NCBI GenBank assembly: GCA_029561455.1
Contig: JAKQIY010000064.1
Location: 1-64,000, forward strand
Source: a bacterium
Lineage (GTDB): Bacteria; Zhuqueibacterota; Zhuqueibacteria; Residuimicrobiales; Krinioviventaceae
Length of the DNA stretch: 64,000 bases
Direction of reading: 5' to 3'
Made by a program: the position numbers and the translations under genes. This document shows positions 1-8,524 of the stretch, piece after piece (within the stretch, counting starts at the first letter, position 1; the number at the start of each line of letters is the position of its first letter). Below the pieces are notes generated by a model that was given only the letters and a program-made list of their open reading frames with translations, did no database searches and was not told the DNA's origin.

Positions 1-52
1 CTTCTATGACGGTGTGTACTTTAAAACTTGACGAATACTTGTTCTTGGGCAT
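1..52 (-). CDS. IS3-type transposase OrfA, N-terminal fragment (cut by window edge)
   Basis: Only the first 17 codons lie in the window. The peptide begins MPKNKYSSSFKVHTVIE, which has the usual opening of the small helix-turn-helix subunit (OrfA) of IS3-family transposases: a basic start, a KY-S-x-x-F-K core and a helix. A clear GAGGAG ribosome-binding site lies just upstream of the ATG (minus strand, about 59-66). The element's terminal inverted repeat should fall within roughly 70-120, but only one end is present, so it cannot be confirmed. This is family recognition from a short peptide, so confidence is moderate. Confidence 0.55.
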   Translation of the reverse strand, partial: MPKNKYSSSFKVHTVIE

Positions 53-119
53 GATCTTTCTCCTCTTATTACTCTAAGTTAAGCATTCATGCCCTAAACT
101 AAAAATATTTTCTTAATAA

Positions 120-392
120 ACATTATACGGAAACAATACGATCACAGAAGAAAAATTAGCAGGAATTGACACTCAAAGGGTCTTAGATCTATTTAAATTT
201 GGTCTTAATGATAAAGAACAAAAACTTGTTAAAGTGAATTTACCAGCAAAAATTCCTACATATTGGATGATAATTTTTCTAACAATCATAATGATAGTGT
301 TTTGGTTATTTTTAAATTTTGGATTTTTTATAATGTTTCTTAATTTAAGTTTGAAAAAATGTTTTTTACTCAATATCATTGAATTTTTTTAA
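120..392 (+). pseudogene. AT-rich open frame without start codon; likely gene relic beside the IS end
   Basis: A frame stays open for about 90 codons with no ATG in its first 48 codons. It encodes a short polar stretch (about residues 1-45), then a very hydrophobic segment (around IIFLTIIMIVFWLFLNFGFF), then ends at a TAA. It begins right beside the inferred IS3 end, so it may be the 3' part of a gene cut by the insertion. Base composition is strikingly AT-rich compared with the gene at 502. I do not recognise the family, and the frame could be chance in AT-rich DNA. From 393 to 501 I see no other gene. Confidence 0.22.
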
Positions 393-501
393 TTAAATTT
401 AAATTCTTTTGATAAGTAATAATTAATATCAACATCTTGAATTCATATAAAACAATGTTTTAGCTTTTTTAAATAATAATAATCTTAAAACAAGTACACC
501 C

Positions 502-1749
502 ATGCCCCCCCCCCTCTCCCGCCCCTTCCAAATCTTTGTCAAACCAACCGGCCCATTGTGCAATCTTGGCTGCGCTTATTGTTATTACCTGGACAAGAAA
601 GCCCTGTTCGCCGGGAATGAATCGCTGCGCATGAGCGATGCTGTTCTGGAAAGCTATATTCAGCAGCATCTGCAAGCCTGTCCCGACCCGGAGGTACGAT
701 TTTCCTGGCACGGCGGCGAGCCGACGCTTTTGGGTATAGACTATTTTCGCAAAATCGTGGCGCTGCAAATGCAATATCAGTCCCCAAAACTACGTATTAT
801 CAACGGCATACAAACCAACGGCACCCTGCTGAATGAAGAGTGGTGTCGATTTTTGTCGGAGGAGCAATTCAACGTAGGTGTCAGTATGGACGGCCCGCCG
901 GAGCTGCATGACCTGTACCGCGTCACCCGTAATAACAGTCCGACTCATCACGAAACGCTGCGGGGATTAGAATTGCTGCAAAAGCACGGCATTGCCCATG
1001 AAATCCTGTGTGTGGTCAATGCCGCGAATTCTCAGCGCCCGCTTCGGGTCTACCGCTATTTCAAACAACTCGGAGTTAAGTATTTCACCTTTTTGCCCCT
1101 GGTCGAACCGCAGCCGGGCGCGACAAGCGGCGTCACTCCCCGCTCGGTCCAACCGCAAGCGTGGGGCAATTTCCTTTGTACGATCTTTGACGAATGGCAG
1201 GAGCGGGATATTGGCGCCATCAAAGTGCAAATCTTTGAAGAAGCGGCCAGATCCGCCTTCGGACAGGAGCACACTCTGTGCATCTTTCGTCCGGTTTGCG
1301 GCGATGTGCCGGTGCTCGAACATAACGGGGATTTCTATTCATGCGATCATTACGTCGACGCCCAACACTGCATCGGCAATATCTGTACGACTCCCCTCAC
1401 CGATCTGCTCGACCATCCGGCGCAGCGCGCGTTCGGACAGGCCAAGCTCTCCACCCTGCCCCGCTACTGCCGGGAATGCACGGTCCGGGATATGTGCAAC
1501 GGCGAATGCCCGAAAAATCGCTTTATAACCACACCGGACGGCGAGCCGGGACTGAATTACCTGTGCGCCGGGTACAAGCAATTCTTTAGTCATTGCCGGC
1601 CTTTCGTCAACCAGATCGCGGCGCTGTGGCGGCAGCAAAGCGGAGGTACGATAAAAGCGGTTGTCCCCGCCGCTAATATTGGCCGCAACGATCCGTGTCC
1701 CTGCGGCAGCGGCAAAAAATACAAAAAATGCTGTATGACCCGGGGATAG
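502..1749 (+). CDS. Radical SAM/SPASM enzyme, anaerobic sulfatase-maturase-like, with SEC-C tail
   Basis: 415 aa. The N-terminus carries a radical SAM CX3CX2C cluster (Cys20, Cys24, Cys27 in PTGPLCNLGCAYCYY), which binds the 4Fe-4S/S-adenosylmethionine centre. A C-terminal SPASM region with many Cys (CIFRPVCGD, CRECTVRDMCNGECPKN) should bind auxiliary clusters. The last 25 residues form a SEC-C zinc motif (GRNDPCPCGSGKKYKKCC). This architecture is that of anaerobic sulfatase-maturing enzymes, which oxidise an active-site Cys or Ser to formylglycine. No sulfatase is encoded nearby, so the substrate is inferred. The start codon is followed at once by a run of ten C (505-514), and there is no good ribosome-binding site, so the exact start is uncertain. 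Confidence 0.85.
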   Translation: MPPPLSRPFQIFVKPTGPLCNLGCAYCYYLDKKALFAGNESLRMSDAVLESYIQQHLQACPDPEVRFSWHGGEPTLLGIDYFRKIVALQMQYQSPKLRIINGIQTNGTLLNEEWCRFLSEEQFNVGVSMDGPPELHDLYRVTRNNSPTHHETLRGLELLQKHGIAHEILCVVNAANSQRPLRVYRYFKQLGVKYFTFLPLVEPQPGATSGVTPRSVQPQAWGNFLCTIFDEWQERDIGAIKVQIFEEAARSAFGQEHTLCIFRPVCGDVPVLEHNGDFYSCDHYVDAQHCIGNICTTPLTDLLDHPAQRAFGQAKLSTLPRYCRECTVRDMCNGECPKNRFITTPDGEPGLNYLCAGYKQFFSHCRPFVNQIAALWRQQSGGTIKAVVPAANIGRNDPCPCGSGKKYKKCCMTRG

Positions 1750-1764
1750 ACGGATTGAGTATTT

Positions 1765-1890
1765 ATCCGCAGATTACGCAGATGAACGCAGATTTAAAAT
1801 ACTGCCCCCATGTCATTTCGAGGAACGAAGCGACGAGAAATCTTGTATTGATAGATTCCAAAAAAGATTTCTCGCTGCGCTCGAAATGAC
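1765..1890. repeat. Noncoding repeat: ATCCGCAGATTACGCAGAT motif plus large imperfect inverted repeat
   Basis: The gap between the maturase and the DUF1593 gene holds two dispersed-repeat types. At about 1768-1798 is a CCGCAGATTACGCAGATGAA string, the reverse complement of the repeats near 50390 and 50705. At 1812-1890 is an inverted repeat whose arms (GTCATTTCGAGGAACGAAGC and GCTGCGCTCGAAATGAC) can fold into a long hairpin. These resemble REP-like intergenic elements. The hairpin could also end transcription from both convergent genes. Confidence 0.6.
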
Positions 1891-1955
1891 AAAATCTTGT
1901 TCTCTCCTCCCATCAAAACGCCGGTTTGGAGGGAAAATCGGTCTTGAAATCAATT

Positions 1956-3389
1956 CTAATTTGGTTCAATATTTACAATTATTCTTTGATATCTCGATAA
2001 TTGAGGCGAGCCTTTATCAGTCACTTTGAGAATAAAATGAGCCGTCTCCCTTTTATCAACTTTTGGCGCTATCACCCAAACACTGTGTAAATTCTCGGCG
2101 GAATCAATTTTTATCAAATCTTTATATGAGCCGGCCTCCGGATAATTAAACCACAGGTAACTGAGATTATCACCGTCGGGATCGGTCGAGCCGCTCGCAT
2201 CCATAGCAAATCCCTCGCCGGACTTGACAGTCATTTGTTCGGGCTGGTTTAATACCGGAACCGGCGGATGGTTGGCTTCCGGATATGATTTTGTACACCA
2301 GTCCATTCTGGCAGCAAAGTCATTTTGAAAATCATCCCGCCAGCGCCATAAAGAAACCTTATTATTGGTAAATGTATTACTATCCTTTCGTACAGCGCGG
2401 CCATATTCATTATCAAGATATGGAGTATAACTATCAATGGCATCGGTCCAGATTGCCCGGGGTTCGGGTTCAAACGGCACACCCGATCCGCCTTTTTTTT
2501 GTTTGGCAAAATCAGGCTTGACTAATTTATAACGACCGCCCCATCCTCCCCAGTCAGGGTGCTCCGGCGCATCAAGTCCGTTAGGGATTAAAGATAGCCA
2601 CGAGGGAGTATCCCCTTCCATTCCATAAGCGACATCAGGATACAATGCGCCGAGAGGACCGTGATCTTGTTGAATATTGTGCGCCAGCCATTTATTACTG
2701 ATCTCTTCATTATTTATACCATCTATAATACTATTAATTGCATTCCAGGTTGCGCTACCGTAATCATCGCCGGGACTGACAATGTAGAACAAGTCGGGAA
2801 AATTTGCGCGAATCCATATTCCACTGTCGTCCTGATCGGATATGGTATAAACCCTGAGTTTGGCAATTAATTGTTTGGTTTCACTCGCTGATTTGGTATT
2901 TTTAATTTTATAAAGCGCCTGGGCCAGGGTATTGACGCCTCCCCACACAGATACCCATAAAGGACGCGGATCATTTTCTTCAAGCGTTTTAATTATCCAG
3001 TCCGAACCTTCCGAATCTTTTCCCGCGCCCACTCCCAGCATTCCATATTCCGGCAAACCCTGTTTGACTATTTTTAAAAGCGCTTCGGCGTCAGGAAAAC
3101 CTGCTTCATGCTTTAAAAGATTTGGCTGTACTTTACTATAAGCTTTTACCAGTTTTGTGATTGATTCCGGCGCTACCCGCGTTTTTTGCCAAACGGAGGT
3201 TGTGGCTATGAGTCCTTTTAAATCAATAACATTGGAATACAAAAGCAGTCGCACAATGGATTGGGTATCATCCGGGTCAGCCTCAATATCCGTGAGAACA
3301 ATCATCCTGTTTTTTTGATTCACCTGGGCAAAAAGAGTATGATAAGAAAATATCAGACTTAACATAATGAAAATAATTTTTTTAATCAT
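1956..3389 (-). CDS. Secreted DUF1593 (nucleoside-hydrolase-like) protein
   Basis: 477 aa with a signal peptide (MIKKIIFIMLSLIFSYHTLFAQ). The mature N-terminus has VLTDIEADPDDTQS, the Asp-rich metal-site motif of the nucleoside-hydrolase fold as found in DUF1593 proteins. Residues of about 30-290 match that domain. The C-terminal 90 residues, from about HPPVPVLNQPEQM, look like a PKD/cadherin-like beta-sandwich (DASGSTDPDGDNLSYLW), typical of the DUF1593 tail. Such proteins are often found with polysaccharide-degrading genes. The substrate is unknown, and hydrolysis of a glycoside bond is inference from the fold. The gene is monocistronic or paired with the secreted protein at 3606. Confidence 0.8.
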   Translation of the reverse strand: MIKKIIFIMLSLIFSYHTLFAQVNQKNRMIVLTDIEADPDDTQSIVRLLLYSNVIDLKGLIATTSVWQKTRVAPESITKLVKAYSKVQPNLLKHEAGFPDAEALLKIVKQGLPEYGMLGVGAGKDSEGSDWIIKTLEENDPRPLWVSVWGGVNTLAQALYKIKNTKSASETKQLIAKLRVYTISDQDDSGIWIRANFPDLFYIVSPGDDYGSATWNAINSIIDGINNEEISNKWLAHNIQQDHGPLGALYPDVAYGMEGDTPSWLSLIPNGLDAPEHPDWGGWGGRYKLVKPDFAKQKKGGSGVPFEPEPRAIWTDAIDSYTPYLDNEYGRAVRKDSNTFTNNKVSLWRWRDDFQNDFAARMDWCTKSYPEANHPPVPVLNQPEQMTVKSGEGFAMDASGSTDPDGDNLSYLWFNYPEAGSYKDLIKIDSAENLHSVWVIAPKVDKRETAHFILKVTDKGSPQLSRYQRIIVNIEPN

Positions 3390-3605
3390 AAATCTCCCTA
3401 ATTGTTAATCAGTCGTTAATTTTTTCATATAATTTATAACCTCCAAACAAAACTCCGGTTTGGATGGGAAATTGCCTTTGAAACTCTGTTTCAAAAAAAT
3501 CATGTTATTTTTTACGATAACAGAGTTATCGTTCCAATTTCCGTCCTAAACCGGAGTTTAGGATGGAGAAAATGATAAAATTTAATTTCATGTTCATAAT
3601 AATCC
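3390..3605. repeat. Intergenic repeat with CCGGTTTGGATGGGAAAT motif
   Basis: The gap contains AAACTCCGGTTTGGATGGGA at about 3450, which is close to AAAACGCCGGTTTGGAGGGA at 1916-1935. It also has an opposite-oriented version (CCTAAACCGGAGTTTAGGATGG at about 3544). The two inward-facing copies make a loose inverted repeat of about 120 bp. No coding potential is seen. Confidence 0.4.
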
Positions 3606-5513
3606 TCATTGCAAAAGTATAAGCTTCTTCATCTGTACAGAATTATTCATCTTCAATTGATAGATATATACCCCGCTTGCTAATCCAATGCCATTAAAAG
3701 TAATTGTGTAATTACCCGGTTCACGATCGCCTTCAAAAAGGTTTTTAACTTCCTGTCCAACAATATTATAGACTTTTAATGAGATATTGCAGCGCTTTTC
3801 TACCGAGTAGTTAATCTGTGTTATTGGATTAAACGGATTGGGATAATTCTGTTCCAGTTTCATTACAGGATTAATTAAGTGATTGTTTCCAATATTGGTC
3901 GTCATATTCATATAATCCATAATTGCGCTATATTTAGGCGCAGGAATATTATTTGTATCCTGGTGAACACTTTCCAGAATCCCCCAGCTTCCATATCGGG
4001 CGCTTCTTTGATCAATAAAAGAAAAATTCACAAATAAATTTTCATAATCAGAAGATGCAAGTGTTTCCAGAAACGTGAACCACTCCCGATATAAATTATA
4101 CATGGCAGTATCTCTCTGGACATCAAGCAACGCCTGGGCATAAGTCGGTTCTTCCCCAAAAGGAGCCGGTGTAAAATGCTGACCTCCTTCATAATAAATC
4201 ATGGGAATTCCCAATGTATCGCCAATTTCATTTTTCTGATCACATAACCATTGCTTTTCATTGCTGTCAAGCCGATTTCTCACTCTTGTAACAATATCCT
4301 GAACTGTGGCAGAAGCTCCAAGTGCATCCAGTTCTGAATCTGTCTGCTCGTCGATGCCAAAATAAGCAGCGGGAGCAAATGCATCAAAACTACCGGAACG
4401 CATGTTAAAGACAATACGCTGGCTGACATCAAGCCATGAACATTGAACACCAACCACTCGGACAAGCCTTGTCATGTCATCGTTAAAAACATTGCTAAAT
4501 ATATCCATACAATTCTGAATATAAGGAACAATTCCTTCGGGCCACTCTTTGCCCTGATTTACACAACCGAATTTGTATAACCACTGTGTTTGTCCGAACA
4601 TCCAGTTCCAGATTTCATTGCTGTATTCCACATAAATTTTTAGAGACGGATTCAGATTATTTTTTAAAAGCGTCGCAAGCTGAAATATATAATCATCACT
4701 GGCGCTATGTGGAACGCAAATCCACATATCCGCATTGAGCCTGTTGCAAACATCAATCATAACTTCATAAGGAACGCCTTTATTTGTGGCCCATGTATAG
4801 TTATAGAGTTGAGATCTTTCCTCCCATTCAACTTTTATAGTATCAGAATCATCGTCATAACATTCCCATGAGTATTCATTCCCCCAATTATTTGTATGCC
4901 CCCAATCCATAAACCGAATGATCTTAAATGGTTGAAGCTTATTAAACCATTCGGAATAATAAGGCATTGTTTCATAAGTTTGTTCAGCGCCAGGCATTAA
5001 CAAACGGATATTTCGAATATGATTATTAACATCAGAGCGAGTGATCTGAAGTATAAATTGCCCTTCTTCATTTTCAGGCGGGGTAAACTGGAGTGTTATT
5101 CTTCCGGGTTCTTCACTAACAGGCGTCAAATCTCCGGAAACAACAAAATCACCATCGCCATCATACAGTAGTGTATAATTTCCTTCGGGCCACCCATAAA
5201 GATATGCCCAGATAGTATGGACAGCCTGAAGTGTTTCTGCTTCAGCAATATAATACGGCAGTGATAAAGGATATCCATTTTCATCTTTTGGTATTTGATC
5301 AATAAAACCGGTGTCCCATTCATTTTCACCATCAGATACCCATACAACATTAGAAGTCATCCATGATCTGCAATGGTGCATCAAATCAACAAGGGGCATT
5401 TCAGTCATATAATCGGATAATCCCGCAATATTGGTCCCAATCTTTAACCGATTTTCAGCTTTCACCTGCATAAAACTGCAAAGCAGTGCTATAACAATAA
5501 TTATTTTCTTCAT
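3606..5513 (-). CDS. Secreted glycoside-hydrolase-like protein with C-terminal (type IX-type) sorting domain
   Basis: 635 aa with a signal peptide (MKKIIIVIALLCSFMQVKA). The middle contains EYSNEIWNW and WICVPHSASDDY, motifs of a secreted TIM-barrel-like family of presumed carbohydrate-active proteins whose role is poorly known. The last 80 residues start with LEQNYPNPFNPITQINYSV and end with SGVYIYQLKMNN and a basic LILLQ tail, the classic por-type C-terminal sorting domain of FCB bacteria. The protein is therefore probably exported through the outer membrane and anchored or released there. The secretion machinery is not in this window. The catalytic residues cannot be assigned with confidence. 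Confidence 0.75.
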   Translation of the reverse strand: MKKIIIVIALLCSFMQVKAENRLKIGTNIAGLSDYMTEMPLVDLMHHCRSWMTSNVVWVSDGENEWDTGFIDQIPKDENGYPLSLPYYIAEAETLQAVHTIWAYLYGWPEGNYTLLYDGDGDFVVSGDLTPVSEEPGRITLQFTPPENEEGQFILQITRSDVNNHIRNIRLLMPGAEQTYETMPYYSEWFNKLQPFKIIRFMDWGHTNNWGNEYSWECYDDDSDTIKVEWEERSQLYNYTWATNKGVPYEVMIDVCNRLNADMWICVPHSASDDYIFQLATLLKNNLNPSLKIYVEYSNEIWNWMFGQTQWLYKFGCVNQGKEWPEGIVPYIQNCMDIFSNVFNDDMTRLVRVVGVQCSWLDVSQRIVFNMRSGSFDAFAPAAYFGIDEQTDSELDALGASATVQDIVTRVRNRLDSNEKQWLCDQKNEIGDTLGIPMIYYEGGQHFTPAPFGEEPTYAQALLDVQRDTAMYNLYREWFTFLETLASSDYENLFVNFSFIDQRSARYGSWGILESVHQDTNNIPAPKYSAIMDYMNMTTNIGNNHLINPVMKLEQNYPNPFNPITQINYSVEKRCNISLKVYNIVGQEVKNLFEGDREPGNYTITFNGIGLASGVYIYQLKMNNSVQMKKLILLQ

Positions 5514-5823
5514 ACAGAATAATACCTCATAATTAATATTAAAGTGCAGTTTTTTAAATTATTTTTTTAATGAATTTCATCCACAGAAATAAATATGGGG
5601 TTTTACATTAATTATTTTAATATTCTCCATTTTCCCTTGTAGAGATTTAACGCTCTCAGACAGATTACGACACAAATATCATTTCTTCATTATTTTTAAA
5701 ACTACTTTGTCAGATTTTACGATTTGTCATACTGCGTCAGCATTTTTTGCTGACGAAGAATCTTCGCTAGATAATTTTACGCCCTGGAGAAAATCCCCAG
5801 GGCGAGCTTGATATCAACAGTCA
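5514..5823. other. 310-bp gap with two hairpins, no gene seen
   Basis: AT-rich spacer between two minus-strand genes. It holds a perfect 8-bp-stem hairpin CGTCAGCATTTTTTGCTGACG (5735-5755) and a second hairpin, CGCCCTGG...CCAGGGCG (5780-5804). The latter lies directly downstream of the dienelactone hydrolase gene and is its likely terminator, though the following T-run is weak. No ORF of substance is present. Confidence 0.6.
5780..5804 (-). terminator. Probable terminator of the dienelactone hydrolase gene
   Basis: An 8-bp GC-rich stem (CGCCCTGG/CCAGGGCG) with a 9-nt loop lies about 20 nt after the stop codon. On the minus strand it is followed by TAAAATTATC, a weak U-tract. Confidence 0.5.
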
Positions 5824-6669
5824 TTAACTTTTCAGCTTTTCCTTAAAAAAAGCAATCGTCCGCCCCCACGCCAGTTCAGCCGCTTCTTTATTGTAGCGTT
5901 CGGGATTAGTATCGTTGTTAAAGGCATGTTCCGCGCCTTCATAGATAAAGACAGAATGCTCGACTTTTGCTTCCTGCAGGGCTTTTTCAAATGCTTCAAT
6001 GCCCTCATTGATGCGCGCATCATTGCTGGCGTAATGCAGCAGCATGGCCGCTTTGATTTTAGGCACATCCGCCGCTTCCGGCTGGCGTCCATAATACGGA
6101 ACCGCGGCCAGCAAGTCCGGGGAATTGACCGCCACCTGGTTGGTCATAGCGCCGCCCCAGCAAAAGCCGGTGCAGCCCACTTTGCCGGTGCATAACGGAT
6201 TGGTTTGTAGGTATTTCACCGCCGCCACAAAATTTTTAACTGTCTTTGCATAATCCAGTTCCTGGAACAAGGCGCGAACCTTTTCCATATCTTCCGGGGT
6301 GCCGCCAAAGGGTGACAATGCATCCGGGGCAATGGCCAGGAAACCCTCCAGCGCCACCCGCCGGGTCACGTCCTCGATATGGGCATTCAGTCCCCGGTTT
6401 TCGTGGATGACGATCACGCCGGGGTACTTGCCTTCGGCTTGGGGTCTGGCCAGGTAGGCGCGCATTTCGCCGCCCTCCGCCGCATACTTGATATGTTCGG
6501 TATGCAGGCGGGCGTCATCTACTGCAGTGATTTGCGCTGTGGTACTTTGTACGTCTGTCAACATTACCAATGCACAAGCCCCGCCGGATATTGCCGCCAG
6601 GTAATTAAAAAACTCACGGCGATTCAAAATACTGTTTGTTTCGGGAAATAAATTAGTATCGGATTCCAT
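5824..6669 (-). CDS. Dienelactone hydrolase family protein, Tat-exported
   Basis: 281 aa from the ATG at 6669, which follows a strong AGGAGGTG ribosome-binding site; a GTG two codons upstream is less likely. The N-terminus carries a twin-arginine signal (NRREFFNYLAAISGG), so the protein is probably exported folded. The hydrolase domain has the nucleophile elbow GFCWGG with Cys in place of Ser, as in dienelactone hydrolases, an HENRG motif, and the catalytic Asp and His in ASNDAR and GAEHAF. The family cleaves lactones or esters. The real substrate here is unknown. The gene stands alone with its own terminator. Confidence 0.85.
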   Translation of the reverse strand: MESDTNLFPETNSILNRREFFNYLAAISGGACALVMLTDVQSTTAQITAVDDARLHTEHIKYAAEGGEMRAYLARPQAEGKYPGVIVIHENRGLNAHIEDVTRRVALEGFLAIAPDALSPFGGTPEDMEKVRALFQELDYAKTVKNFVAAVKYLQTNPLCTGKVGCTGFCWGGAMTNQVAVNSPDLLAAVPYYGRQPEAADVPKIKAAMLLHYASNDARINEGIEAFEKALQEAKVEHSVFIYEGAEHAFNNDTNPERYNKEAAELAWGRTIAFFKEKLKS

Positions 6670-6879
6670 TTTCACCTCCTCTTTGTATACAAATAAGGGT
6701 ATACAAAATCATAATAAAAATGCAGAACAAGTGCAATAGTTTTTTGCAGGTATCAAGTATTAAATGAAATAACATTAATTTATAACCATAAATTGCTACT
6801 ATTAAAGCTAAAATATTTAAATACCGGAATACAGTTTTTTGTAATAATTAAAAAATTAATATCAGCCTTTGAGGGGGAT

Positions 6880-7499
6880 ATGAATAATAAACCCGGTACC
6901 CATCATCGTCATTCCATTCGTTTGCAAGGATTCGATTATTCCCAGCAAGGAGCATATTTTATAACAATGTGTACACAAAATCGCGCCTGTTTTTTTGGTT
7001 GTATCAATAACGGGGAAATGATATATAATGCATTGGAGGAAATTGCCAGGAATGAATGGGAAAAATTGCCAAAACGGTTTCATAATATCGAATTAGATGT
7101 TTTCCAGGTAATGCCGAACCATGTTCATGGTTTATTGATTATTTGCAGGAATAATTTTGTAGGGGCGCCCATGAAAATACGGAAAAACCAAAAACAAACA
7201 ATCTGGTTGGGGCACCCCTCGCGGTTATCAGAGAAAATTGGACAGATTCAATTATTAATAATCGGGCAGGGGCAAGCCCTGCCCCTACCGTTGGCGATAT
7301 AATTGGGACATATAAATCTTTGGTTGTACATGAATATTTAAAAATTTGTAAATCAAAAAATGAATATTTGGGGAAATTATGGCAACGCAATTATTATGAA
7401 CACATTATTCGCGATGAGGATGATTATAACCGTATCCGGGAATATATTTGTGAGAATCCATTAAAATGGCAATCAGATGAAAATTACAGAAATGAATAA
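6880..7499 (+). pseudogene. REP-associated tyrosine transposase (RAYT, Y1 family), frameshifted
   Basis: The start at 6880 follows a GAGGGGG ribosome-binding site. The N-terminal part reads HSIRLQGFDYSQQGAYFITM and later VMPNHVHGLL, the HUH-like motif of Y1/RAYT transposases. At about 7169 the frame is lost. Compared with the repeat copies at 7630 and 8114, 13 bases lying between two GGCGCC strings are missing. Shifted by one, the frame continues through HENTEKPK, NRAGASPAPTVGD, KSLVVHEYLK and YYEHIIRDEDDYNRIREYI, ending at 7499. That is the normal C-terminus of the family. The two halves together would make one full RAYT, so this is a recently broken gene. RAYTs mobilise short palindromic REP sequences, and several are present here. 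Confidence 0.75.
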
Positions 7500-8255
7500 T
7501 ATTATTAAAATATAATGTATGGGCGCCATTGCGGATGCTTATGAAAAAACCCGGATTTTAATTCTCCGGTAGGGGCGCCCCTTGCGGGCGCCCATGAAAA
7601 TATGGAAAATCCAAAAACAAATAATCCGGTAAGGGCGCCCCTTGCGGGCGCCCATGAAAATACGGAAAAACCAAAAACAAACAATCTGGTTGGGGCACCC
7701 CTCGCGGTTATCAGAGAAAATGGGACAGATTCAATTATTAATAATCGGGCAGGGGCAAGCCCTGCCCCTACCGTTGGCGATATAATTAGGGCATATAAAT
7801 CTTTGGTTGTACATGAATATTTAAAAATTTGTACATCAAAAAATGAATATTTGGGGAAAATATGGCAACGTAATTATTATGAACACATTATTCGCGATGA
7901 GGATGATTATAACCGTATCCGGGAATATATTTGTGAGAATCCATTAAAATGGCAAACAGATGAAAATTACAGAAATGAATAATATTATCTAAATATAATG
8001 TAAGGGCGCTATTGCGGATGCTTATTAAAAAACCCGGATTTTAATTCTCCGGTAGGGGCGCCCCTTGCGGGCGCCCAAGAAAATACAGAAAATCCAAAAA
8101 CAAATAATCCGGTTGAGGCGCCTCTTGCGGGCGCCCATGAAAATACGGAAAAACCAAAAACAAACAATCTGGTTGGGGCGCCCATCGCGGTTATCAGAGA
8201 AAATGGGACAGATTCAATTATTAATAATCGGGCAGGGGCAAGCCCTGCCCCTACC
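7160..8255 (+). repeat. Tandem repeat, exact 483-bp period, 2.3 copies, built from the RAYT 3' half
   Basis: The marker ATCTGGTTGG occurs at 7201, 7684 and 8167, giving two spacings of exactly 483 bp. Each unit holds the 3' part of the RAYT gene plus its downstream spacer. The third unit stops at about 8254, inside CCCTGCCCCTACCG. Units contain REP-like palindromes such as TAGGGGCGCCCCTTGCGGGC and GGGCAGGGGCAAGCCCTGCC. Copies differ by few bases, so the amplification is recent. 483 is a multiple of three, so the coding frame is preserved from unit to unit. Confidence 0.9.
7602..7982 (+). pseudogene. Duplicated C-terminal fragment of the RAYT transposase
   Basis: An open frame of 126 codons whose last 90 are nearly identical to the frameshifted tail of the RAYT at 6880-7499 (TVGDIIRAYKSLVVHEYLKI, then YYEHIIRDEDDYNRIREYI). 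It lacks the N-terminal half with the HUH motif and has no ribosome-binding site. It is a by-product of the 483-bp tandem duplication and is unlikely to make a working protein. Its first 40 codons are translated REP palindromes (VRAPLAGAH, VGAPLAV). Confidence 0.7.
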
Positions 8256-8303
8256 GGTTCTTTTAACAAAAAAGGATAATCTAGTGATTATCCTTAAAGA
8301 GTG

Positions 8304-8378
8304 GTCGTGGCGAGAGGCGTTAGAATCCTCCATCCTCCACCGCAGGTGGATGCGGTGACCAACAGCGTCCGTATAAAA
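8304..8378 (-). pseudogene. tRNA-like relic 1
   Basis: The acceptor/T-arm end (GGCGAGAGG...TTAGAATCC on the plus strand) and the D-arm region (TGCGGTGACCA) still match tRNA-Pro in outline. The T-stem and anticodon arm are altered: CCACC-TGC-GGTGG replaces the anticodon stem-loop. It is the most diverged copy and cannot form a normal cloverleaf. Confidence 0.55.
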
Positions 8379-8411
8379 CAAAAAAGGAACATTAATCGTT
8401 CCTTTTTAAGA

Positions 8412-8490
8412 GTCGGGGCGAGAGGATTTAGAAATCTCCATCCTCCACCGCAGGTGAATGCGCTGACCAGCAGCGTTTTCTATAAAACAA
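8412..8490 (-). pseudogene. tRNA-like relic 2
   Basis: It begins GTCGGGGCGAGAGGATTTAG as in the functional tRNA, then diverges. It is nearly identical to relic 3, including the spacer TTTTCTATAAAACAAAAAAG, so the two derive from a common degenerate copy rather than directly from the intact tRNA. Confidence 0.6.
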
Positions 8491-8524
8491 AAAAGGATAA
8501 TCTTGCGATTATCCTTTCATATTG

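Noticed and set aside
992..1528. Plus-strand open frame of 178 codons inside the maturase gene
   Set aside because: Overlaps the radical SAM gene in another frame and has a low-complexity Ser/Arg-rich product; a frame shadow.
7160..8255. Direct repeats considered as a CRISPR array
   Set aside because: Units are 483 bp with near-identical content, not short repeats with unique spacers, and no cas genes are nearby.
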